This document shows, one piece after another, positions 9,008-16,777 of a stretch of 64,000 bases of DNA. The position numbers were made by a program, and so were the translations under genes. The notes beneath the pieces were generated by a model. That model had not been told where the DNA came from and ran no database searches. It saw only the letters and a program-made list of their open reading frames with translations. Position 1 is the first letter of the stretch. Each line of letters starts with the position of its first letter. Source of the DNA: Cellulomonas phragmiteti (GTDB taxonomy: Bacteria; Actinomycetota; Actinomycetes; Actinomycetales; Cellulomonadaceae); the NCBI RefSeq assembly GCF_016862775.1, contig NZ_BONP01000017.1, positions 20,781-84,780 of the forward strand. Reading direction: 5' to 3'.

Positions 9008-9046
9008 GTGAGGGGTTGCCGTCGCGATGCGACGGCAACCCCTCAC
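9008..9046. repeat. 39-bp palindromic repeat, copy 3 (convergent-gene terminator)
   Basis: Perfect 18-base arms, GTGAGGGGTTGCCGTCGC and its complement, around a 3-base loop. It lies between the convergent stops at 8973 and 9162 and probably ends both transcripts. The 115 bases from here to the ino1 stop hold nothing recognisable. Confidence 0.8.
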
Positions 9047-9161
9047 GAACATGCGGTGGCGGAGGTCAGCGCTCGACCTGGGGTCGCGCTGGGCCTGCGT
9101 TGCGCTGCGGGCACCGGCCTGACGCTGCGCGCCGGGCCGGCACCCTCCGCTGCACTCCGGC

Positions 9162-10256
9162 TCAGCGCTCCAACTCGCCGCGGATGAAGGCCTCGACCTT
9201 GGCGCGGCCCTCGGTGTCCTCGGTCTGCACCGGCGGGGACTTCATGAAGTACGTCGACGCCGACAGCAGGGGCCCGCCGATGCCGCGGTCCTTGGCGATC
9301 TTCGCCGCGCGCAGCGCGTCGATGATGATGCCGGCCGAGTTCGGGGAGTCCCAGACCTCGAGCTTGTACTCCAGGCTCAGGGGCACCTCGCCGAACGCGC
9401 GACCCTCGAGGCGCACGTACGCCCACTTGCGGTCGTCGAGCCACGCCACGTAGTCCGACGGGCCGATGTGGACGTTGCGGTCGTCCTTCTTGCCGGCCAG
9501 CGGGCCGTCGTTGAGGTTCGACGTGACGGCCTGCGTCTTGGAGATCTTCTTGGACTCCAGGCGCTCGCGCTCGAGCATGTTCTTGAAGTCCATGTTGCCG
9601 CCGACGTTCAGCTGGTACGTGCGGTCCAGGATGACGCCGCGGTCCTCGAAGAGGCGGGCGAGCACGCGGTGCGTGATGGTCGCGCCGACCTGCGACTTGA
9701 TGTCGTCGCCGACGATCGGCACACCGGCGGCCTCGAACTTCGCGGCCCACTCCGGGTCCGACGCGATGAAGACCGGCAGGGCGTTGACGAAGGCGACGCC
9801 CGCGTCGATCGCGCACTGCGCGTAGAACTTGGCCGCGGCCTCGGAGCCGACGGGCAGGTAGCAGACCATGACGTCGACCTGCTGGTCCTTGAGCGTCTGG
9901 ACGACGTCGACCGCCTCGGCGTCCGACTCCTCGATCATCTGCGCGTAGTACTTGCCGATGCCGTCGAGCGTGTGACCGCGCGACACCGGGACGCCCAGCG
10001 GCGGGACGTCGGCGATCTTGATGGTGTTGTTCTCCGAGTTGAAGATCGCCTCGGAGAGGTCGAAGCCGACCTTCTTGGCGTCCACGTCGAACGCGGCCAC
10101 GAACTCGATGTCCCGCACGTGGTAGTCACCGAACTGCACGTGCATCAGACCCGGGACCTTGCCCGCGGGGTCGGCGTCCCGGTAGTACTGCACGCCCTGG
10201 ACCAGCGATGCGGCGCAGTTGCCGACGCCGACGATGGCGACGCGGATGGAGGTCAT
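9162..10256 (-). CDS. ino1: Inositol-3-phosphate synthase
   Basis: Makes 1L-myo-inositol 1-phosphate from glucose 6-phosphate with NAD, the entry to mycothiol and phosphatidylinositol in Actinobacteria. The 364-residue length is normal for the actinobacterial form. It begins [16 protein letters not shown], a Rossmann dinucleotide-binding motif, and has the family segments [40 protein letters not shown] and [15 protein letters not shown], with the catalytic Asp and Lys positions. The ATG at 10256 has AGGAGCGAGG just upstream and overlaps the PadR stop (ATGA). The padR–ino1 pair is the same as Rv0047c–Rv0046c in M. tuberculosis. Confidence 0.97.
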   Translation of the reverse strand: MTSIRVAIVGVGNCAASLVQGVQYYRDADPAGKVPGLMHVQFGDYHVRDIEFVAAFDVDAKKVGFDLSEAIFNSENNTIKIADVPPLGVPVSRGHTLDGIGKYYAQMIEESDAEAVDVVQTLKDQQVDVMVCYLPVGSEAAAKFYAQCAIDAGVAFVNALPVFIASDPEWAAKFEAAGVPIVGDDIKSQVGATITHRVLARLFEDRGVILDRTYQLNVGGNMDFKNMLERERLESKKISKTQAVTSNLNDGPLAGKKDDRNVHIGPSDYVAWLDDRKWAYVRLEGRAFGEVPLSLEYKLEVWDSPNSAGIIIDALRAAKIAKDRGIGGPLLSASTYFMKSPPVQTEDTEGRAKVEAFIRGELER

Positions 10257-10891
10257 CCTCGCTCCTTCTCGTTTCGCGCCTCGGTGGTTCCCTCGGCGTC
10301 GTCTGCAGCGGCGGCCGGCCGGCCACCGCCTTCGGGGCGAGCGCGGCGCGTGCCGCGCTCGTTGTCGATGAGGTCGTCGAGCCAGCGGACCTCGCGCTCG
10401 ACCTGCTCGAGGCCGTGGCGCTGGAGCTCGAGCGTGTACTCGTCCATGCGCTCGCGGGTCCGGGCGAACGACTGGCGGAACGTCTCCAGCCGCTCGGTGA
10501 GCCGGATGCGCCGGCCCTCGAGGATCCGCATGCGGGTCTCGGCGTCGGTCTGCGCGAAGAATGCGAAGCGGACGTCGAAGTTCTCGTCCTCCCAGGCCGC
10601 CGGGCCCGAGGACGAGAGCACCTGCTGCAGGTGCTCCTTGCCCTCGGCGGTGAGCTGGTAGACGATGCGCGCGCGCTTGCTGGCCACGGTGCGGTCGCCC
10701 GGGGCGTCCACGCCGACGATCCAGCCGCGGTCCGCGAGCCCCTTGAGGCACGGGTACAGCGAGCCGTACGACAGCGCACGGAACGAGCCGAGCACCAGGT
10801 TCAGGCGCTTGCGCAGCTCGTAGCCGTGCATGGGGGACTCCGCGAGCAGGCCGAGGATCGCGGGCTCGAGCACGTCCGTGCGTCCGCGCAT
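10253..10891 (-). CDS. PadR-family transcriptional regulator
   Basis: A 212-residue repressor-type protein. The winged helix is at residues 8–75 ([23 protein letters not shown], then [15 protein letters not shown]), followed by a C-terminal dimerisation coiled coil (about 110–170: [18 protein letters not shown] through [11 protein letters not shown]) as in the AphA-like PadR subgroup. A disordered Arg/Gly/Ala tail follows. It is co-transcribed with ino1, with ATGA overlap, and probably controls it. A perfect inverted repeat at 10946 is the likely operator for autoregulation. Confidence 0.92.
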   Translation of the reverse strand: MRGRTDVLEPAILGLLAESPMHGYELRKRLNLVLGSFRALSYGSLYPCLKGLADRGWIVGVDAPGDRTVASKRARIVYQLTAEGKEHLQQVLSSSGPAAWEDENFDVRFAFFAQTDAETRMRILEGRRIRLTERLETFRQSFARTRERMDEYTLELQRHGLEQVEREVRWLDDLIDNERGTRRARPEGGGRPAAAADDAEGTTEARNEKERG

Positions 10892-10945
10892 CTCGCCTCC
10901 CGTGCTCGTCGGTCCCGACCCGGGGAGCCGGCGGCTGTCGGCTCC

Positions 10946-10966
10946 GATGTATCAACTCGATACATC
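10946..10966. promoter_or_regulatory. Probable PadR operator
   Basis: GATGTATC and GATACATC form perfect 8-base arms around AACTC, 55 bases upstream of the padR start. AT-rich palindromes of the ATGTAT/ATACAT kind are the usual PadR target. Binding is inferred. Confidence 0.65.
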
Positions 10967-11242
10967 CGGAGACTATGTCGGATGCGCGGTTCCGCACAAC
11001 ACGTGCGTCCACCGCCCGGCGGCGCCGCGTTCACCGCGACGTCGCGACGAGGTCGGCGTGCCGTCGCCGCGCGGTGCCGATCGTGTGAAGGGACACCGCG
11101 ATCCGGACGTCCCGGGCACGTCCGGGACTGGCGCGCTCAGGCGGTTCGTCCATACTGAGCCCCGGCAGCGCCGCCCGGCACGCTCGCCAGCAGGACCGCC
11201 GGGGGTCGCCGCAGCACCGTCGTCGGCACGAGAGGTCCCCCG

Positions 11243-13654
11243 TTGGCAGCCAGCAACCGCCGCGCAGCGCCGTCGCGCGCCCGGCGCGCGACGCGTCGAC
11301 CCGCCTCCTCCGCCCGGGAGCGCGGCGGGTTCTGGAACTACCCGCGCCGCGAGCACACGGGCCTGCACCGCTGGCTGCCGTCGTGGCGCGTGATCCTCGG
11401 GACGTTCATCACCGGCGTCTTCCTCGTGCTGGGCGCCGGCGCCGCGGCGTTCGCGTTCATCCACCCGCCGGACGCGCTCGCGGAGGCGCGCTTCCAGACC
11501 ACCACCGTGTACTACGCGGGCGCCGAGCCGGGCACCCCGGGCGAGGTCATGGGCACGTTCGCGGACCAGCGCCGCGAGCTCGTCGAGTACGGCGCGCTGC
11601 CGGAGCACATCGGGTACGCGGTCGCCGCGGGCGAGGACAAGACGTTCTTCACCAACCGGGGCGTCTCGCTCACGGGCATGGCGCGCGCGTTCATCAACAA
11701 CGTGCAGGGCAAGCCGACGCAGGGTGGCTCGACGCTGACCCAGCAGTACGTCGAGCGCTACTACCAGAACACGACGACCGACTACTGGGGCAAGGCGAAG
11801 GAAGCGATCCTCGCGATCAAGATCTCCCAGAACGAGTCCAAAGAGCAGATCATGGGGCGCTACCTCAACACGATCTACTTCGGTCGCGACTCGTACGGGA
11901 TCCAGGCCGCCGCCCAGTCGTACTTCGGCGTGAACGCCGCCGACCTCACGGTCGCGCAGTCGGCGCTGCTGGCCGCCGTCATCCCGTCGCCCAACAACTG
12001 GGACCCCGCCAACAACCGCGCCAAGGCGGAGCAGCGGTGGGGGATCATCCTCGACCGCATGGTCGAGATGGGCTGGCTCACCGCCGAGGAGCGCGCCGCG
12101 CAGGTCTTCCCGGAGCCGGTGCTCTACCAGAAGTCCGAGACGTACCGCGGTCCCAACGGGTACCTGCTCCAGATGGTCGAGAACGAGCTGCTGGCCACCA
12201 AGTTCTGGACCGAGGGCGAGCTGCGCACCAAGGGGCTGTCGATCATCACGTCGATCGACAAGACCGTCCAGGACCTCGCGGTGCAGTCCGCGCAGGCCCT
12301 GTACTCCGGGGAGCTGACCGACGGCGAGGTCCCGAACGAGCGCCTGCGCATGTCGATCGTGACGATCGACCCGGCGACCGGCGGCATCGTCGCCCTGTAC
12401 GGCGGCCCGGACTACCTCGTCGACGCCCGCAACACGGCGACCTTCGAGAAGATCCAGGCCGGCTCCACGTACAAGCCGTTCACGCTCGTCGCGGCGCTCG
12501 AGCAGGGGATCGGCCTGGGCACGACGTACGACGCCGCCTCGCCGCAGGAGTTCGACATCGGCGAGGCCAAGCCGTGGCGCGTGCAGAACTACGCCAACTC
12601 CAACAACTTCGGCACCATCGACCTCGCCGCCGCGACGGCCGACTCCGTGAACACGGTGTATGCCCAGCTGAACCTCGAGGTCGGCCCTGCCGAGACGGCC
12701 CGGGTCGCGGCCGCCGCGGGGGCCACGACCGAGCCGACCGTCGTGCCGTCCAACGTGCTCGGCACCGACATGGTCCACCCGCTGGCCATGGCCAGCGCGT
12801 ACGCGACCTTCGCCGCCCAGGGCGTGCACCGTGACCCGCACGTCGTGCAGACCGTGCTGGACGACGACGGCATCGTGGCCTGGTCGCCCGACACCACGGG
12901 CGAGCAGGTGTTCGCGGCGGACGTCATGGCCGATACGACGTACGCGCTCACCCAGGTCGTCGAGCGCGGCTCCGGCCGGAACAACGTCAAGCCCGTCGGC
13001 CGGCCGCTCGCCGGCAAGACCGGCACGTCGCAGGACAACAAGTCGGCGTGGTTCGTCGGCTACGCGCCGCAGCTCGCCACGTCCGTCTCGTTCTTCCAGA
13101 ACGGGGAGGACGGCAAGTCCCTCGACACGATCACGCCGTGGGACGGCCTGCGGCAGGTGACCGGTGGCTCGCACCCCGCGCTGCTGTGGGCGCACTACAT
13201 GAAGCAGGTCTTCGAGCAGCCGAGGTACGCGCCGGAGGTGGCGTTCCCGCCGCGGGCGAACGTCGGACGGGTCGCGACGGCGGCGCCGACCGAGGAGCCC
13301 ACCGAGGAGCCCCCGCCCGTCGAGGAGCCCGAGGTCCCCGTGGACGTCGTCGTGCCGTCCGGCCTGGGCGGGCGCACCGAGGCCGACGCCTCCGGCGCCC
13401 TGCAGGCGGCCGGCCTGGTCCCGCGCATCGTCACCGAGCGGTCGACGACCGTTCCGACCGGACGTGTCATCCGCGTCGAGCCGGGCGAGGGCGCCACCGT
13501 GCCGACGGGCGGGACGGTCACGCTCGTGGTCTCCTCGGGAGCGCCGCAGCCCTCGCCGACGCCGCCACCCCCGCCGCCGGCGACCCCCGCTCCGGCACCG
13601 AGCCCGTCGGGGACCCCGCCGGCCGAGGGCGGCGGCGAGGCCCCGGCGCCCTGA
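11243..13654 (+). CDS. ponA: Class A penicillin-binding protein with PASTA domain
   Basis: Bifunctional peptidoglycan polymerase, 803 residues. Order: basic cytosolic N-terminus, membrane anchor (about 50–73), GT51 glycosyltransferase with catalytic Glu131 in AGEDKTFF and GGSTLTQQYVERY, transpeptidase with Ser408 in GSTYKPF, SVNTVY as the SxN-type motif and Lys592 in GKTGTSQD. A Pro/Glu linker leads to one PASTA domain (VPSGLGGRTEADASGALQAA) and an Ala/Pro tail. The TTG at 11243 has AGAGG seven bases upstream and no better start precedes conserved sequence. Position beside padR–ino1 and rpsF matches mycobacterial ponA1. Confidence 0.94.
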   Translation: MAASNRRAAPSRARRATRRPASSARERGGFWNYPRREHTGLHRWLPSWRVILGTFITGVFLVLGAGAAAFAFIHPPDALAEARFQTTTVYYAGAEPGTPGEVMGTFADQRRELVEYGALPEHIGYAVAAGEDKTFFTNRGVSLTGMARAFINNVQGKPTQGGSTLTQQYVERYYQNTTTDYWGKAKEAILAIKISQNESKEQIMGRYLNTIYFGRDSYGIQAAAQSYFGVNAADLTVAQSALLAAVIPSPNNWDPANNRAKAEQRWGIILDRMVEMGWLTAEERAAQVFPEPVLYQKSETYRGPNGYLLQMVENELLATKFWTEGELRTKGLSIITSIDKTVQDLAVQSAQALYSGELTDGEVPNERLRMSIVTIDPATGGIVALYGGPDYLVDARNTATFEKIQAGSTYKPFTLVAALEQGIGLGTTYDAASPQEFDIGEAKPWRVQNYANSNNFGTIDLAAATADSVNTVYAQLNLEVGPAETARVAAAAGATTEPTVVPSNVLGTDMVHPLAMASAYATFAAQGVHRDPHVVQTVLDDDGIVAWSPDTTGEQVFAADVMADTTYALTQVVERGSGRNNVKPVGRPLAGKTGTSQDNKSAWFVGYAPQLATSVSFFQNGEDGKSLDTITPWDGLRQVTGGSHPALLWAHYMKQVFEQPRYAPEVAFPPRANVGRVATAAPTEEPTEEPPPVEEPEVPVDVVVPSGLGGRTEADASGALQAAGLVPRIVTERSTTVPTGRVIRVEPGEGATVPTGGTVTLVVSSGAPQPSPTPPPPPPATPAPAPSPSGTPPAEGGGEAPAP

Positions 13655-13702
13655 CGCCGGTCGCCCGGGCGGTCCTGCCGCCCGGGCGCCCCTGCCCGAC
13701 GA

Positions 13703-13732
13703 TTCGGTCGACGGCCCGTCTACCGGTACGCT
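13703..13732 (+). promoter_or_regulatory. Possible housekeeping promoter of the rpsF operon
   Basis: TTCGGT at 13703 and TACGCT at 13727 with an 18-base spacer, in the 211-base gap before rpsF. A weak consensus match; the gap must hold a promoter, since the preceding ponA gene ends in a GC-rich stretch. Confidence 0.35.
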
Positions 13733-13824
13733 GGGCGACCGCCGTCCCTCGCGGACGGTTCGTCGTGCCCCCCACCCTGACACTCGTCGGGACCGGGCAC
13801 GCCGAGACGCTTGAGACCCTCCTG

Positions 13825-13841
13825 TCACGGACCGACCGTGA
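13825..13841 (+). promoter_or_regulatory. Leader hairpin before rpsF, possible S6:S18 binding site
   Basis: TCACGG and CCGTGA pair around the loop ACCGA, ending 24 bases before the rpsF ATG. The S6:S18 complex represses its own operon in many bacteria through a leader hairpin with a CCG-type loop; this hairpin has the right place and loop, but the full conserved motif was not verified. Confidence 0.35.
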
Positions 13842-13865
13842 CCGCGAAGACCAGAGGAGGTGGGT

Positions 13866-14159
13866 ATGAGCCTGCGTCAGTACGAGATCATGATCATCCT
13901 CGACCCCGAGATCGAGGAGCGCACCGTCGCCCCGTCGCTCGACAAGTACCTGACGGTCGTCAAGACCGACGGGGGCACCGTCGACAAGGTGGACGTGTGG
14001 GGCCGTCGTCGCCTCGCCTACGACATCCAGAAGAAGGGCGAGGGCATCTACGCCGTCGTCGACTTCACCGCGTCGCCCGCCACGGCCAAGGAGCTGGACC
14101 GTCAGCTCGGCCTCAACGAGGTCGTCCTGCGCACCAAGGTCCTGCGCCGCGAGGCCTGA
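13866..14159 (+). CDS. rpsF: 30S ribosomal protein S6
   Basis: 97 residues, normal for S6. It begins [18 protein letters not shown] and carries the family core [20 protein letters not shown] and a short C-terminus without a long acidic tail. The ATG at 13866 is preferred over the in-frame GTG at 13860 because GAGGAGG sits at the right distance from it. S6 binds 16S rRNA together with S18, which is encoded three genes on in the same operon. Confidence 0.97.
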   Translation: MSLRQYEIMIILDPEIEERTVAPSLDKYLTVVKTDGGTVDKVDVWGRRRLAYDIQKKGEGIYAVVDFTASPATAKELDRQLGLNEVVLRTKVLRREA

Positions 14160-14252
14160 GACCTGCGTGTCGGTGCCCGCCGCTAGCGTCGGGCCCCAGC
14201 ATCCGCGGCACCACGCCGCAGCCGATCCGTACGAACGAGCGAGGAGGCCGTC

Positions 14253-14783
14253 ATGGCCGGCGAGACCACCATCACGGTGATCGGGAACCTGACCGGGGAC
14301 CCGGAGCTGCGCTTCACCCCGTCGGGCGCCGCGGTCGCGAACTTCACGGTCGCGTCCACGCCCCGCACGTTCGACCGCCAGTCCAACGAGTGGAAGGACG
14401 GCGACACGCTGTTCCTCCGGTGCTCGATCTGGCGGGAGGCGGCCGAGTCCGTCGCCGAGTCCCTCACCAAGGGCACCCGCGTCATCGTGCAGGGCCGCCT
14501 CGTGCAGCGCTCGTACGAGACCCGCGAGGGCGAGAAGCGCACCGTGTACGAGCTGCAGGTCGACGAGGTCGGCCCGTCGCTGCGGTACGCGACCGCCAAG
14601 GTCACGCGGACCCAGCGGTCCGGCGGTGGCGGCTTCGGTGGCGGTGGCGGCGGCAACTCCGGCGGTGGCGGCTTCGGTGGCGGCGGCTCGTCGTCCGGTG
14701 GCGGCGCCCAGACCGACGACCCGTGGGCGACGCCCACGGGTGGTGGGTCCGGGGGCGGCTACTCCGACGAGCCCCCGTTCTGA
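14253..14783 (+). CDS. ssb: Single-stranded DNA-binding protein
   Basis: 176 residues. The OB fold covers about residues 1–115 ([42 protein letters not shown]), then a very glycine-rich spacer of GGGGFGG repeats, then the acidic tip ending DEPPF, which recruits replication and repair proteins. Placed between rpsF and rpsR as in nearly all bacteria. The preceding 90-base gap has GAGCGAGGAGG before the ATG. Confidence 0.97.
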   Translation: MAGETTITVIGNLTGDPELRFTPSGAAVANFTVASTPRTFDRQSNEWKDGDTLFLRCSIWREAAESVAESLTKGTRVIVQGRLVQRSYETREGEKRTVYELQVDEVGPSLRYATAKVTRTQRSGGGGFGGGGGGNSGGGGFGGGGSSSGGGAQTDDPWATPTGGGSGGGYSDEPPF

Positions 14784-14860
14784 TCGGCGCCCCGCACACC
14801 TGAACACTCCATCCCCGAGCACGGCAACGCTCGGGGCTCCACAGATGAAGGAGCACCACG

Positions 14861-15097
14861 ATGGCCAAGCCCGTCGTCCGCAAGCCCAAGAAGAAGCAGA
14901 ACCCCCTCAAGGCCGCCAAGATCGACACGGTCGACTACAAGGACACGGCTCTGCTCCGCAAGTTCATCTCCGACCGCGGGAAGATCCGTGCGCGTCGCGT
15001 GACCGGTGTCTCCGTGCAGGAGCAGCGCCAGATCGCCCGTGCCGTCAAGAACGCGCGCGAGATGGCACTCCTGCCGTACTCGTCGTCGGCTCGCTGA
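14861..15097 (+). CDS. rpsR: 30S ribosomal protein S18
   Basis: 78 residues, with the family segments [19 protein letters not shown] and [36 protein letters not shown] precedes the ATG, giving a strong AAGGAG ribosome site. No CxxC zinc motif is present, so it is the zinc-independent form (many Actinobacteria carry a second, zinc-type copy). Confidence 0.97.
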   Translation: MAKPVVRKPKKKQNPLKAAKIDTVDYKDTALLRKFISDRGKIRARRVTGVSVQEQRQIARAVKNAREMALLPYSSSAR

Positions 15098-15111
15098 GAA
15101 AGGACTGACCC

Positions 15112-15561
15112 ATGGCGAAGATCATCCTGACCCACGAGGTCACCGGTCTCGGTGCCCCTGGCGACATCGTCGAGGTGAAGGACGGGTACGCCCGTAACTA
15201 CCTCATCCCGCGCAGCCTGGCCACGCCGTGGACCAAGGGTGCCGAGAAGGACGTCTCGGCGATCCGTCGTGCCCGCAAGGCGCGCGAGATCGCCACGCTC
15301 GACGACGCGAAGGCCGTGCGGGACTCCCTGCAGGCCAACGCCGTCACCGTCTCGGCCAAGTCCGGCGAGTCGGGCCGGCTGTTCGGTGCCGTCACCACGG
15401 CCGAGATCGCCGCGGCGATCAAGGCCGCCGGTGCCCCGGCCGTCGACAAGCGCAAGATCGAGGTCGCCCAGGCGATCAAGTCGACGGGCGAGTACACCGT
15501 GCACGTCCGTCTGCACCCCGAGGTCTCGGCCGCGGTGACCGTCAAGGTCGTCGCTGCCTGA
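15112..15561 (+). CDS. rplI: 50S ribosomal protein L9
   Basis: 149 residues. The N-terminal domain carries [16 protein letters not shown], the L9 signature; a long connecting helix ([20 protein letters not shown]) joins the C-terminal domain that ends [10 protein letters not shown]. Starts 14 bases after rpsR with AAAGGA upstream. Last gene of the rpsF operon, followed by a strong terminator. Confidence 0.97.
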   Translation: MAKIILTHEVTGLGAPGDIVEVKDGYARNYLIPRSLATPWTKGAEKDVSAIRRARKAREIATLDDAKAVRDSLQANAVTVSAKSGESGRLFGAVTTAEIAAAIKAAGAPAVDKRKIEVAQAIKSTGEYTVHVRLHPEVSAAVTVKVVAA

Positions 15562-15582
15562 TCTCCTCGCTCGCGCGAGCTC

Positions 15583-15620
15583 ACGAGGCCCCGTACCGCT
15601 CCGGCGGTGCGGGGCCTCGT
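15583..15620 (+). terminator. Terminator of the rpsF–rplI operon
   Basis: ACGAGGCCCCG and CGGGGCCTCGT plus an inner ACCGC/GCGGT stem form a hairpin of about 17 pairs with a TCCG loop, 22 bases after rplI. No T run follows, as is usual in very GC-rich genomes. Confidence 0.75.
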
Positions 15621-15743
15621 CGTCGTGCCCGGTGCCGTCCGTGGCTCCGCGCACGGGCGGTGGACACCCCCGCGAGGGCTCGGCTACGTTGCCTGCGCAC
15701 GGCGGTCGACCGCCGTGCAGCCGTACCGAGGGGGCAGGACGTC

Positions 15744-16766
15744 GTGGTCCACAGGCAGCAGATCGGGCGCCGCACGGTGCTCGGCATGCTCGCTGCCGCC
15801 GGTGGTGTCGCGGCGGCGACCCCCTCCCACGCCGCGCCGCGCCCTCTGCCGTCCCGACGGTCGCGCCTCGGCCTCGAGGTCGCCGGGGTGCTCCCGGTCG
15901 TCACGTTCGAGGCGGACTGGTCGGCCGCGCGGTCCTTCGACGTGCCGGTCGCGCTGCGCCTCGGCGGCTACGCCGGCGCGCGTGACGTCCTCACGCTGAC
16001 GGTCACGTTCGACCGCCGGGTGCTCGAGGTGACGCCGCAGGCGGTGGCCGCCGCCGACGGCCTGGGGTGGTCGACCGGCGCCGCCCGGGTCGTCGAGACC
16101 GCCGGGGACGCCGCGACCCTGCGCGTCGAGGTGCCGCGCCCGGCGGCGCGTGCGCGCACCGGCGAGGGGCCCGTCGTCCTGCTGCCGCTGCGCCCGCGGC
16201 GCCTGTACCCGGCCGAGAACGTCGGCCGCGTCGTCCCCCTCACCGTCGAGCTGTCCCGCGACGGCGGCCGGGAGCGCCGCAGCCGCGTGTGGCGCGCACC
16301 CGAGACGCTCACCCCCGGGCCGGTGTGGGGCGTCGAGGTCAGCGCAGCCTTCGCCGCGTCGACCACGACGCCCACCCGGGTGCCGACGGCCGTGCGGGTC
16401 GAGTCCGTCGGGCCGCACCCCGTCCCGGCCGGCAGCCTGGTGCGGGTGGAGACGGACCGTGCCGTGAGCGGCCTGGCGGTGGCCGAGGCGACGCTCGACG
16501 GCGTCCCCGTGCCGCTGTCGGGCCGCCTGGAGCGCGGCGCGGTCACCTCGGTGCTGGACGTCCCCGTCCCGGAGATCGCCGCGGGCCGGGTCCTGCTCGT
16601 GCACCTCGCTGCGACGGCGGTCGAGCCCGTCGCGGAGCCGGCGGCGGCCTCCGTGCGCGTCGTCGCCGCCGCGGGCGTCGCCGGGCACGCGCGGGCGACC
16701 GGTGCCGCGCTGGCCGTCGACAGCGCTGCGTCCGGTCCGCGTCCGATCCCGCCGAGCGAAGGCTGA
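15744..16766 (+). CDS. Tat-exported protein of unknown function
   Basis: 340 residues. The N-terminus VHRQQIGRRTVLGMLAAAGG has a twin-arginine motif (RRTVLG) followed by a hydrophobic stretch and an AxA cleavage site (PSHA), so it should be exported folded by the Tat system. The rest is rich in beta-strand patterns (VALRLGGYAGARDVLTLTV, RVVPLTVELSRDG) and looks like one or two immunoglobulin- or cohesin-like folds; I do not recognise the family. The GTG at 15744 is chosen because it places the RR motif correctly and has GAGGGGG upstream. It lies 11 bases before the DUF1906-type gene, so they may act together at the cell surface. Confidence 0.65.
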   Translation: MVHRQQIGRRTVLGMLAAAGGVAAATPSHAAPRPLPSRRSRLGLEVAGVLPVVTFEADWSAARSFDVPVALRLGGYAGARDVLTLTVTFDRRVLEVTPQAVAAADGLGWSTGAARVVETAGDAATLRVEVPRPAARARTGEGPVVLLPLRPRRLYPAENVGRVVPLTVELSRDGGRERRSRVWRAPETLTPGPVWGVEVSAAFAASTTTPTRVPTAVRVESVGPHPVPAGSLVRVETDRAVSGLAVAEATLDGVPVPLSGRLERGAVTSVLDVPVPEIAAGRVLLVHLAATAVEPVAEPAAASVRVVAAAGVAGHARATGAALAVDSAASGPRPIPPSEG

Positions 16767-16777
16767 CGGTCCCCGCG

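Noticed and set aside
5825..9046. CRISPR array from the repeated palindromes
   Set aside because: Copies are 1.1 and 2.1 kb apart with genes between them, not regularly spaced.
10973..13828. Reverse-strand frame of about 950 codons opposite the penicillin-binding protein
   Set aside because: Low-complexity Arg/Gly/Leu translation; the forward strand has all GT51 and transpeptidase motifs.
14623..14700. Tandem repeat in ssb as a mobile or regulatory repeat
   Set aside because: It encodes the Gly-rich linker (GGGGFGG) normal for actinobacterial SSB proteins.
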